NCBI GenBank assembly: GCA_022798855.1
Contig: JAAWNI010000042.1
Coordinates: 1-13,149 of the forward strand
Direction: 5' to 3'
DNA length: 13,149 nt
From: Lawsonibacter sp.
GTDB lineage: Bacteria > Bacillota > Clostridia > Oscillospirales > Oscillospiraceae
Below the pieces are notes generated by a model, which ran no database searches, was not told the DNA's origin, and saw only the letters and a list, made by a program, of their open reading frames with translations. Of the stretch, positions 6,032-12,741 are shown piece by piece. A program made the position numbers and the translations under genes. Numbering within the stretch: position 1 is the stretch's first letter; each line of letters begins with the position of its first letter.

Positions 6032-7104
6032 AAATCATCCACGGGGCTGATTTCCACCTGGACAGCCCCTTCTCCGGCCTGAGCCCGGACCAGGCCGCGC
6101 GGCGGCGGGGGGAGCAGCGGGAGCTGCTGGACCGTCTGGCCGCCCTGGCCCGGGAGAAGGGGGCCGACCTGGTGCTGCTGGCCGGGGACCTGCTGGACTC
6201 GGAGCGGGTCTATCGGGAGACGGCCCGCGCCCTGCGGTCGGCCCTGGGGGATATCCCCTGCCCGGTGTACATCGCCCCGGGCAACCACGACTTTTACAGC
6301 CCCCGGTCGGTGTGGGCCGCTCTGGACTGGCCGGAGAATGTACATATTTTCACCAGCTCCGCCTTGGAGCGGGTGGAGGCGCCGGAATACACCCTGTGGG
6401 GGCGGGCCTTCACAGATGCCCACCAGGACGCCTGCCCCCTGGAGGGGCTGGAGGTTCCCGACGACGGCAGGGTCCACCTCGCCTGCCTCCACGGCGAGGT
6501 GGACCCGGTAGGGCGCTACGGCCCCATCTCCCGGGAGGGCATCGCCGCCAGCGGGCTGGACTACCTGGCCCTGGGCCACATCCATCAGGCCACCGGCCTC
6601 CAGAAGGAGGGAAAGACCTTCTGGGCCTATCCCGGCTGCCCCGAGGGAAGGGGCTTTGACGAGCTGGGGGAGAAGGGGGTCCTCTATGTGGAGGTGGAGC
6701 CCGGCCGGGCCAAGTCACAGTTCGCCCCCCTGGCCAAGGTCCGCTATGAGGCCATTCCGGTGGATATCACCGGGGCGGAGGGGGCGCTGTCCGCCATTTT
6801 AGAGGCCCTGCCCGGGCGGACCAGCAACCTCATCTGCCGCCTGCTCCTCACCGGGGAGGGGGAAGCCCCCGACCTGGCCAATTTGAAGGAGACTCTGGCC
6901 CCGGAGTTCTACGGCCTGACCATCATTGACCGCACCCGCCTGCCCCGGGACCTGTGGGCCCGGCGGGGGGAGGACACCTTGACGGGGCTGTTTTTGGCGT
7001 CCATGTGGGAAAAATGCCAGGAAAACCCCGATGATCCTGTGCTCCAGCTGGCCGCCCGGTACGGGCTGGCCGCCCTGGAGGGCGGGGAGGAGGTGAGGAC
7101 ATGA
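6025..7104 (+). CDS. yhaO: YhaO/SbcD-like DNA exonuclease (metallophosphoesterase)
   Basis: A 359-residue calcineurin-like phosphoesterase of the SbcD/Mre11/YhaO type, expected to be the nuclease of a DNA end-processing complex with the ATPase encoded next. Metal-binding motifs are in order: D9 and H11 in HGADFHLDSP, G54-D55 in LLAGDLLD, GNHD at 86-89, H156 in ACLHGEVD, and GHIH at 184-187. The start is ATG 6025, with AAGGAGG (6011-6017) seven bases upstream; an in-frame ATG at 5992 lies deep inside the acetyltransferase gene and lacks such a site. It overlaps the previous gene by seven bases, and its TGA overlaps the ATG of yhaN by four (ATGA), so translation is coupled. The pairing with a YhaN-type partner favours YhaO over classical SbcD. 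Direct nuclease activity is inferred from the family. Confidence 0.92.
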   Translation: MLKIIHGADFHLDSPFSGLSPDQAARRRGEQRELLDRLAALAREKGADLVLLAGDLLDSERVYRETARALRSALGDIPCPVYIAPGNHDFYSPRSVWAALDWPENVHIFTSSALERVEAPEYTLWGRAFTDAHQDACPLEGLEVPDDGRVHLACLHGEVDPVGRYGPISREGIAASGLDYLALGHIHQATGLQKEGKTFWAYPGCPEGRGFDELGEKGVLYVEVEPGRAKSQFAPLAKVRYEAIPVDITGAEGALSAILEALPGRTSNLICRLLLTGEGEAPDLANLKETLAPEFYGLTIIDRTRLPRDLWARRGEDTLTGLFLASMWEKCQENPDDPVLQLAARYGLAALEGGEEVRT

Positions 7105-9347
7105 AAATCAAATCCATGACCGCCACCTTCGGCGGGCTGGAGCGGGCCCGTCTGGAGCCGGGGCCCGGACTAACCCTGATCCACGCCCCCAACGAGGGGG
7201 GCAAGTCCACCTGGGCCGCCTTCTGGCGGGCCATGCTCTACGGCATCGACACCCGGGACCGGGACAAGAAGGGCTACCTCGCCGACAAAAACCGCTATCA
7301 GCCCTGGTCCGGGGCCCCCATGGAGGGGGAGGTCGTCCTGGACTATGAGGGCCGCGACATCACCATCCGCCGGGGGCCCAGAGGGAATACCCCCTTCGGG
7401 GCCTTCTCCGCCGTCTTTACCGGCACCCAGGAGCCCGTCCCCGGCCTTACCGCGTCCAACTGCGGGGAGCTGCTCACCGGGGTGGGGGCGGAGGTCTTCA
7501 CCCGCTCCGCCTTTTTGGGGGACGGAAACCTGTCCCTCACCACCGCCCCGGAGCTGGAGCGGCGGATCGCCGCCCTGGTCACCTCGGGGGAGGAGGATGT
7601 GTCCTTCTCCCAGGCCATGGACCGGCTGCGGGAGTGGAAGAACCGCCGCCAGGTGAACAAGAGCGTGGGGGAGATCCCCCGCCTGGAGGGGGAGCTGGAC
7701 CAGGTCCGGGAGCTTCTGGACCAGATGGAGGATATACGCGCCCAGGCCGTCCGGCTGGAGGGGGAGGAGGCCGGGCTGCTCCGGGAGCGGGAGCGGCTGG
7801 CCCAGCTGGCGGAGGCCCACCGGGCCATCGCCCGAAAACGGCTGTCCGACCGCTACGCCCAGGCGGAGCTGGACTATCAGGGCGCCCAGCGGCAGCTGGC
7901 CGCCCTGGAGGAGGAGCGGGCCGTCCACCCCATCCCCAGCCGGGAGGACCTGAAAAGGGCCCAGGGGGAGCTGCAATACATCAAGGTGCTGGACGAGGAG
8001 CTCAGACAGGGGGAGTCCGCCCTGAAAGAAGCGGAGGAGTCCGCCGCCAAGGCCAAGGAGGAGGCGGAGGACCAGCGCTTTGCCGGCCTGTCCGGGGAGG
8101 ACGCGGTGGACAAGGCCGCGGAACTGTCTGCCGCGGTCCAGGCCAATGTGGAAAAACTGGGGAAGCTGAAGGGCAGGACGCTGCCGCTGTCCATGCTCCT
8201 TCTCCTTGCGGCCGCCCTTTTGGGCGGCGGGGCGTATCTTGCCACGCGGAACATCCCCCTCTCAGCCGCCCTCGCCGCCGGAGTGTGCGCCGTGGCCGTG
8301 CTGAGCGCCGTCTTTACCCGCGTCAGTGGAAAGAATCTCCAAAAACAGACCGATGGCCTTCTGTCGCCCTATGGCGTCCAGACCCCGGAGGAGCTTACCG
8401 CCTTGGCGCGGAATTACCGGGAGCGCTGCCAAAGCGCGGACAAGGCCGTCCACGAAGCGGAGGTCATCCGGAATGCCGTGGCTGAGCGCCACAGCCGGCG
8501 GGACGCCACAAAGGCTGAGCTGCTGGACTTTGTCCACGAATTCGCCCCGGAGGCGACGGACCTCTTTGGCTGCTCGGCGGCCCTGAGCCGGGCGCTGAAC
8601 CTGGACCATGACCTGTCCCTGGCCCAGGAGCGGGCGGAGGAGCGCCGCCGCCGCATGGACGACCTGGCCGCCCAGGGGGCGAAGCGCCCCAAGGGGGAGG
8701 GGCCGGAGCTGCCCGCCCCGGAGATGAGCCCCCAGGAGATCGACCAGGCCCTGGCCCTGACGGCGGACCAGCTGGGGCAGGCCAGCGCCCAGCTGAACCA
8801 GGTCCGGGGGACCCTCCAGGCCATGGGGGACCCCGCCGCCCTGGCCGCCAGCCGGGAGGAGCTGGAGGAGAAGCTGGCCCGGAAGCGGCAGGAGCTGGAC
8901 GCCGTCTCCCTGGCGATGGACGCCATGGCCCAGGCCAACGCCCGGCTTCAGGAGCGGTTCTCCCCGGAGCTGAACCGGCTGGCCGGGGAGTATATGGCCC
9001 GGCTCACCGGGGACAAGTACTCGTCCGTCTCCCTCACCCGGGAGCTGGAGGGTTTTGTCCAGACCGGCGGAGGGGTGCTGCCCCGGTCCGCCCTGTACCT
9101 GTCACGGGGGACGGCGGACCAGCTCTATCTGGCCGTCCGGCTGGCGGTGTGCCGGCTGTGCCTGCCGGAAAAGCCCCCCATCTTCCTGGACGACGCCCTG
9201 TCCGCCTTCGACGACGAGCGGCTGGTGCTGGCCCTGGAGCTGCTTTGGGAGCTGTCCGGGGAGCAGCAGACCTTGCTCTTTACCTGCCAGAAACGGGAGG
9301 GCGAGGCCCTGGCCAACACACCGGGGGCCGTCAAGATCGAATTGTAG
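7101..9347 (+). CDS. yhaN: YhaN-like SMC/Rad50-type ATPase with central membrane hairpin
   Basis: 748 residues built like a Rad50/SbcC protein. Walker A APNEGGKST lies near the start (29-37). Long coiled coils rich in E, R, A and Q follow, and the ABC signature LSRGT (667-671) and Walker B PIFLDDALSAFDDERL (693-708) are at the C-end, so two half-ATPase domains are brought together by the coil. At the middle, where Rad50 carries a CxxC zinc hook, there is no CxxC. Instead two hydrophobic stretches (about 361-382 and 386-406, SMLLLLAAALLGGGAYLAT and SAALAAGVCAVAVLSAVF) look like a membrane hairpin, as in Bacillus YhaN. Its partner YhaO overlaps it by four bases. The complex would act at DNA ends near the membrane (inferred). 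The TAG stop (9345-9347) lies inside a repeat terminus, so the last residues may have been set by the repeat. Confidence 0.9.
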   Translation: MKIKSMTATFGGLERARLEPGPGLTLIHAPNEGGKSTWAAFWRAMLYGIDTRDRDKKGYLADKNRYQPWSGAPMEGEVVLDYEGRDITIRRGPRGNTPFGAFSAVFTGTQEPVPGLTASNCGELLTGVGAEVFTRSAFLGDGNLSLTTAPELERRIAALVTSGEEDVSFSQAMDRLREWKNRRQVNKSVGEIPRLEGELDQVRELLDQMEDIRAQAVRLEGEEAGLLRERERLAQLAEAHRAIARKRLSDRYAQAELDYQGAQRQLAALEEERAVHPIPSREDLKRAQGELQYIKVLDEELRQGESALKEAEESAAKAKEEAEDQRFAGLSGEDAVDKAAELSAAVQANVEKLGKLKGRTLPLSMLLLLAAALLGGGAYLATRNIPLSAALAAGVCAVAVLSAVFTRVSGKNLQKQTDGLLSPYGVQTPEELTALARNYRERCQSADKAVHEAEVIRNAVAERHSRRDATKAELLDFVHEFAPEATDLFGCSAALSRALNLDHDLSLAQERAEERRRRMDDLAAQGAKRPKGEGPELPAPEMSPQEIDQALALTADQLGQASAQLNQVRGTLQAMGDPAALAASREELEEKLARKRQELDAVSLAMDAMAQANARLQERFSPELNRLAGEYMARLTGDKYSSVSLTRELEGFVQTGGGVLPRSALYLSRGTADQLYLAVRLAVCRLCLPEKPPIFLDDALSAFDDERLVLALELLWELSGEQQTLLFTCQKREGEALANTPGAVKIEL

Positions 9348-9424
9348 GGCCGCGGCTTGTTGTGGCCGCCCACTGGCAATAGCCGCATGGTTATTAGAGC
9401 GGACACGGCAAGCCGTGTCCCTAC
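9343..9424. repeat. CGGCTTG-family palindromic repeat between yhaN and lepB
   Basis: Left end GTAGGGCCGCGGCTTG (9344-9359) and right end CAAGCCGTGTCCCTAC (9409-9424) are inverted repeats with two mismatches. Each end folds on itself: 9348-9367 and the perfect GGACACGGC-AA-GCCGTGTCC at 9401-9420. The family is the same as at 2638-2809. The 33 bases between are unremarkable. The TAG at 9345-9347 inside the left terminus stops yhaN. Confidence 0.85.
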
Positions 9425-9430
9425 GGGCGG

Positions 9431-9459
9431 TTGCAATTTCTCCCAAAAGCGGTTATAAT
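9431..9459 (+). promoter_or_regulatory. Sigma-A-type promoter of lepB
   Basis: TTGCAA (9431-9436), a 17-base spacer and a perfect TATAAT (9454-9459). Transcription would start near 9466, 24 bases before ATG 9490. The -35 box begins six bases after the right end of the repeat, so the repeat forms the upstream boundary of this promoter. Confidence 0.8.
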
Positions 9460-9489
9460 ACACACGACACAAGGAAAAGAGGTGCTCCA

Positions 9490-10134
9490 ATGGACGAATA
9501 CAACGATCTCCCCCGGGAGGATGGCCCAGCCGGCCCGGAGGGCCAGGAGCTGGAGGTCCAGGCCGCGGAGGAGGAGGAAGAGCCCCGCCGGCCTGGGGCC
9601 GAGCTGTACGAGTGGCTCCAGATGTTTCTGGGCTGCGTGGTGGCGGCGGTGGTGCTGTTCAACTGCGTCGCCCGGCTGACCCGGGTGGACGGGGCTTCCA
9701 TGGACAACACCCTCCAGGACGGGGAGGTCATGCTGATCTGGTCCCTGGGCTATCAGCCGGAGCAGGGGGACATTGTGGTGCTGAACAAGACCTCAGCAAT
9801 CCTCCCCGGATGGAACGAGCCCCGGGCCATTGTCAAGCGGGTCATCGCCACCGGCGGGCAGACCGTGGACATCGACTATGACACCGGGAGCGTCTATGTG
9901 GACGGCCAGCGCCTGGAGGAGCCCTATATCAAAGAGGAGATGTACCGCCCCCCCGCGGCAACCATGCAGCAGACCCACTGGGAGGTCCCGGAGGGCTCCA
10001 TCTTTGTCATGGGGGACAACCGCAACGGCTCCACCGACAGCCGGGACGACCAGCTGGGCGCCATCGACACCGGCTATGTGCTGGGGAAAGCGGTCTTCGC
10101 CCTGTGGCCCCTGGACTGCGTCGGAGCAGTATAA
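9490..10134 (+). CDS. lepB: Signal peptidase I
   Basis: Signal peptidase I removes signal peptides from exported proteins at the outer face of the membrane. The 214-residue protein has an acidic cytosolic N-terminus (including a run EEEEEE near 27-32 followed by PRRPG), one membrane anchor at about 44-62 (QMFLGCVVAAVVLFNCVA) and the catalytic domain. The catalytic serine is S70 in VDGASMDNTL, the lysine is K116 in AIVKRVIA, and box E is GDNRNGSTDSR (175-185). The start is ATG 9490, with GAGGTG (9479-9484) five bases upstream. The frame stays open upstream into yhaN, but the promoter at 9431-9459 rules out an earlier start. The gene appears to be transcribed alone. Its TAA stop is duplicated on the far side of a MITE-like insertion. 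The acidic N-terminal extension is longer than in many short Gram-positive enzymes. Confidence 0.96.
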   Translation: MDEYNDLPREDGPAGPEGQELEVQAAEEEEEPRRPGAELYEWLQMFLGCVVAAVVLFNCVARLTRVDGASMDNTLQDGEVMLIWSLGYQPEQGDIVVLNKTSAILPGWNEPRAIVKRVIATGGQTVDIDYDTGSVYVDGQRLEEPYIKEEMYRPPAATMQQTHWEVPEGSIFVMGDNRNGSTDSRDDQLGAIDTGYVLGKAVFALWPLDCVGAV

Positions 10135-10228
10135 GAGCCTGTTTAACATCTATATTCTGCGAAATCCCGCCTTGCCTGGTGGAAAAATCCCTCGTCAACC
10201 GGTATTCCTCAAGATATTAAACAGGCTC
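10135..10228. mobile_element. MITE-like element inserted at the lepB stop codon
   Basis: Perfect 12-base terminal inverted repeats GAGCCTGTTTAA (10135-10146) and TTAAACAGGCTC (10217-10228) extend to 17 bases with one mismatch. They enclose 94 bases with no coding potential. The element is flanked on both sides by TAA (10132-10134 and 10229-10231), a likely 3-base target duplication; the left TAA is the lepB stop. Tip sequence, short TAA-type duplication and small size suit a non-autonomous relative of IS5-like elements (family inferred). No transposase is in the window. Confidence 0.8.
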
Positions 10229-10233
10229 TAAGA

Positions 10234-10297
10234 AACAGCGCAGATGCTGAGACATCCCGCCCCCTGACCGGAAGCCCCGGCCAGGGGCGCTGTTTTT
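10234..10297 (+). terminator. Rho-independent terminator of lepB
   Basis: GCCCCCTGACCGG (10259-10271) pairs with CCGGCCAGGGGC (10277-10288) with one bulge and one mismatch around an AAGCC loop, followed by CGCTG and T5 (10293-10297). An outer arm AACAGCG (10234-10240) is complementary to CGCTGTT (10288-10294). The MITE has been inserted between the lepB stop and this terminator, moving it about 95 bases away. Confidence 0.75.
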
Positions 10298-10322
10298 GTG
10301 GCCGTGTGTAAAGTCCTGGAGT

Positions 10323-10338
10323 GGACCCTCCCTTTTTG
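10323..10338 (+). repeat. 16-base direct repeat, left copy
   Basis: GGACCCTCCCTTTTTG recurs at 10457-10472 as GGACGCTCCCTTTTTG with one mismatch, 134 bases apart. The two copies bracket the palindromic element at 10367-10416. It is too long to be a target duplication and more likely reflects duplicated flanks of a larger repeat. Confidence 0.55.
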
Positions 10339-10366
10339 AAAGAAGCGTCCAATTCGCAGATTTTTA

Positions 10367-10416
10367 TGTAGGGGCGGACATTGTCCGCCCGTGGGCGCAC
10401 GCTGTGCGCCCCTACA
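10367..10416. repeat. Palindromic repeat of the TGTAGGGGCG family between lepB and recJ
   Basis: The 50-base element starts TGTAGGGGCG and ends CGCCCCTACA, perfect inverted termini. Each half is itself palindromic: GGGCGGACA-T-TGTCCGCCC (10372-10390) and GGGCGCAC-GCT-GTGCGCCC (10393-10411). It has the same design as the copy at 12634-12710. Confidence 0.85.
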
Positions 10417-10456
10417 GAGTACGCCAACCCGCGTGAGCGCAATAAAATGCGCGGTA

Positions 10457-10472
10457 GGACGCTCCCTTTTTG
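10457..10472 (+). repeat. 16-base direct repeat, right copy
   Basis: GGACGCTCCCTTTTTG, one mismatch from the copy at 10323-10338. It ends ten bases before the -35 box of the recJ promoter. Just upstream lies a small inverted repeat, GCGCA-ATAAAA-TGCGC (10438-10453). Confidence 0.5.
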
Positions 10473-10481
10473 GATTTTATC

Positions 10482-10510
10482 TTGAAAACCGCTGTATTCT
10501 CTGATATAAT
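10482..10510 (+). promoter_or_regulatory. Sigma-A-type promoter of recJ-relA
   Basis: TTGAAA (10482-10487), a 17-base spacer and a perfect TATAAT (10505-10510). Transcription would begin near 10517, about 52 bases before the recJ start codon. It probably also serves relA, since no convincing promoter is seen in the recJ-relA gap. Confidence 0.82.
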
Positions 10511-10551
10511 AGGCAAGTTAATGGATAATGGGGATTGCGCCCAGCTGAGGG

Positions 10552-10561
10552 GGAGGAGGTG
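10552..10561 (+). promoter_or_regulatory. Ribosome binding site that decides the recJ start
   Basis: GGAGGAGGTG ends seven bases before GTG 10569. The in-frame ATG at 10521 would sit only a few bases after the transcription start without such a site, and the TTG at 10470 lies upstream of the promoter. GTG 10569 is therefore the best start. Confidence 0.75.
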
Positions 10562-10568
10562 GCCGCCT

Positions 10569-12638
10569 GTGAAATATAAGCGTTGGCAGGTGGCCGACCC
10601 CTGCCCGGAGGGGCAGGCCGTTCTGGAGGCGGCGGGCCTGCCGCCCCTATTGGCGGGCCTGCTGGCCGCCCGGGGCGTGGTCCGGCCGGAGGAGGCCCGG
10701 CGGCTCCTGGCCCCGGAGGAGGAGCCAATCTGCGGCCCCATGCTTTTGAAGGACATGGACCGGGCGGCCGCCCGGGTGCGCCAGGCCCTGGGGCGGGGGG
10801 AGCTGATCGCCGTCTACGGCGACTACGATGTGGACGGCATTACCGCCACCTGCCTGCTCACCCAGTTCCTCGCCGCCCGGGGGGGGAATGTGGCCCCCTA
10901 TATCCCCAGCCGCCTGGGGGAGGGCTACGGCCTGAACGCGGAGGCGGTCCACATCCTGGCCCAGCGGGGGGCCGGCCTGATTATCACCGTGGACTGCGGC
11001 ATTACCGCCGTGGAGGAGGCCCGGCTGGCCGGCCAGTTGGGGGTCGACGTGGTCATCACCGACCACCACGCCTGCAAGGAGGAGCTCCCCCCGGCGGCGG
11101 CGGTGGTGGACCCCCACCGGCCCGACTGCCCCTACCCCTTCAAGGGGCTGGCCGGAGTGGGGGTGGCCCTGATGCTGGCCCTGGCGGTGGCCGGGCCGGA
11201 GGAGGCCCCGGCGGTCTTTGAGGAGTTCTGCGACCTGGCCGCCGTGGGCACGGTGGCCGACGTGATGCCCATGACCGGGGAGAACCGGGCCATCGTCAGC
11301 CTGGGGCTGGCCAGGCTGTCCCCGCCCCGGCGGGTGGGTTTGGCCGCCCTGATCCGGTGCGCCGGGCTGGAGGACAAACCGGTCACCTCGGTGTCGGTGG
11401 GCTACACCCTGGCCCCCAGGATCAACGCTTCCGGGCGGATGGGCATGGCGGAGGTGGCCATGGACCTGCTCCTCACCAACGACCCGGACCGGGCGGAGGA
11501 GCTGGCGCTGGAGCTGTGCGAGCTGAACCGGGAGCGCCAGGGCATCGAGGGCGAGATCTTTCAACAGTGCGTCCAGCGCCTGGAGGAGGCCCCCCAGGAG
11601 GGGGCCATCGTGCTGGCGGGCAGCCAGTGGCACCAGGGGGTGGTGGGCATTGTGGCCTCCCGCCTGGCGGAGAAGTACTCCTGCCCCTGCTTTATGATCT
11701 GCCTGGACGGCGGCATGGGGAAGGGCTCCTGCCGGTCCTGGGGGGACATCAACCTGTTTGAACTGCTGTCCTCCTGCGCCGGGCTTTTAGAAAACTTTGG
11801 CGGCCACGCCCTGGCCGCCGGCTTTACCGTCCGGGAGGAGAACATCCCCGCCCTGGCCCGGGCGCTGCGCGGGGCGGTGGCGGAGAGCTGCCAGGGCCAG
11901 GCCCTGCCCTCGCTGCTGGAGGTGGACATGGCCGTGGCCCCCCACCTGCTGACGGTGGAAGCGGTGGAGTCGCTGGACCTGCTGGAGCCCTGCGGCACCG
12001 GCAACCCCAGGCCGGTCTTCCTGCTCCAGGGGGCCCAGGTGCATGCCATGTCCCAGGTGGGCCGGGGCCGGCATTTGAAGCTGCGGCTGGAGAGCCGGGG
12101 CGTCCCCCTGGACGCCATCTATTTCTCCAGCCAGGGGGCGGAGCTGGGGCTCTACCCAGGCTGCCGGGTGGACGTGGTCTTTTACCCCCAGATCAACGAC
12201 TTCCGGGGGGTGCGGTCGGTTCAGCTCCAGGTGGTGGACCTGTGCCTGGCCCCCTCCAGGGCCCAGCTGGAGCAGGCCATCTATGACAAATACAGCCGGG
12301 GCGACCCGCTGACCCGGGAGGAAGCCCGGTTCCTCCTCCCCAACCGGGGGGACTTTGTGGACCTGTACCGCTGGCTGGTGCGCCAGTCCACCGGCTGCAC
12401 CGTGGTGGAGGACACCCCCGCCCGCATCGCCCGGGCCGTCTCCCGGGCCACCCGCCAGCGGGAGATCCCCGCCCGCACCATGCTCTGCCTGGAGGTCATG
12501 GAGGAGCGGGGGCTGATCGACCTGAACCGCCGCACCGGCCGCATCCAGATCACCCTGCGCCGGGTGGAGCAGAAGGTGGACCTGGAGGCGTCGGAGATCA
12601 TCAGGCGCCTGCGTAAGATATTGGAAGACAGCATGTAG
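10569..12638 (+). CDS. recJ: Single-stranded-DNA-specific exonuclease RecJ
   Basis: RecJ degrades single-stranded DNA 5' to 3' in recombination and mismatch or base-excision repair. From GTG 10569 the protein is 689 residues. DHH-family motifs are in order: YGDYDVDGITAT with D85, D87 and D89, TVDCGIT, ITDHHACKEE with D165-H166-H167, KGLAGVGVA, and LAAVGTVADVMPM. The DHHA1 part has NASGRMG, WHQGVVGIVASRLAEKY and GGHALAAG (411-418). An OB-fold region follows, with LLEPCGTGNPRPVFLLQG at its start. The last 100 or so residues are a C-terminal extension typical of Gram-positive RecJ, which makes it longer than the E. coli enzyme (577). It has its own promoter and is followed by relA; the Bacillus order recJ-apt-relA lacks apt here. 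The TAG stop (12636-12638) belongs to a repeat terminus. Confidence 0.96.
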   Translation: MKYKRWQVADPCPEGQAVLEAAGLPPLLAGLLAARGVVRPEEARRLLAPEEEPICGPMLLKDMDRAAARVRQALGRGELIAVYGDYDVDGITATCLLTQFLAARGGNVAPYIPSRLGEGYGLNAEAVHILAQRGAGLIITVDCGITAVEEARLAGQLGVDVVITDHHACKEELPPAAAVVDPHRPDCPYPFKGLAGVGVALMLALAVAGPEEAPAVFEEFCDLAAVGTVADVMPMTGENRAIVSLGLARLSPPRRVGLAALIRCAGLEDKPVTSVSVGYTLAPRINASGRMGMAEVAMDLLLTNDPDRAEELALELCELNRERQGIEGEIFQQCVQRLEEAPQEGAIVLAGSQWHQGVVGIVASRLAEKYSCPCFMICLDGGMGKGSCRSWGDINLFELLSSCAGLLENFGGHALAAGFTVREENIPALARALRGAVAESCQGQALPSLLEVDMAVAPHLLTVEAVESLDLLEPCGTGNPRPVFLLQGAQVHAMSQVGRGRHLKLRLESRGVPLDAIYFSSQGAELGLYPGCRVDVVFYPQINDFRGVRSVQLQVVDLCLAPSRAQLEQAIYDKYSRGDPLTREEARFLLPNRGDFVDLYRWLVRQSTGCTVVEDTPARIARAVSRATRQREIPARTMLCLEVMEERGLIDLNRRTGRIQITLRRVEQKVDLEASEIIRRLRKILEDSM

Positions 12639-12710
12639 GGGCGCACATTGTGCGCCCGGCACGAACGGCTTCCTGACCGGGTAGGCGGGCGCGCAATGCG
12701 CGCCCCGACA
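12634..12710. repeat. Palindromic repeat of the TGTAGGGGCG family between recJ and relA
   Basis: Left end TGTAGGGGCG (12634-12643) and right end CGCCCCGACA (12701-12710) are inverted with one mismatch. Each end holds a perfect palindrome: GGGCGCACA-T-TGTGCGCCC (12639-12657) and GGGCGCGCA-A-TGCGCGCCC (12687-12705). The spacer is 29 bases. The TAG of the left terminus is the recJ stop. There is no T run, so terminator function is doubtful. Confidence 0.85.
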
Positions 12711-12741
12711 CCTCATTAAATCCAATGACCGAGGTGACAGT

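Noticed and set aside
9055..9489. Upstream extension of the lepB frame into yhaN
   Set aside because: A strong promoter at 9431-9459 and a ribosome binding site at 9479-9484 place the start at 9490; the extension is out of frame with yhaN.
10470..10568. Earlier recJ starts (TTG 10470, ATG 10521)
   Set aside because: The first lies upstream of the promoter and the second is at the very start of the transcript without a ribosome binding site; GTG 10569 has an excellent one.
10647..11633. 328-codon minus-strand frame across recJ
   Set aside because: Antisense shadow of recJ with biased composition and no recognisable domain.
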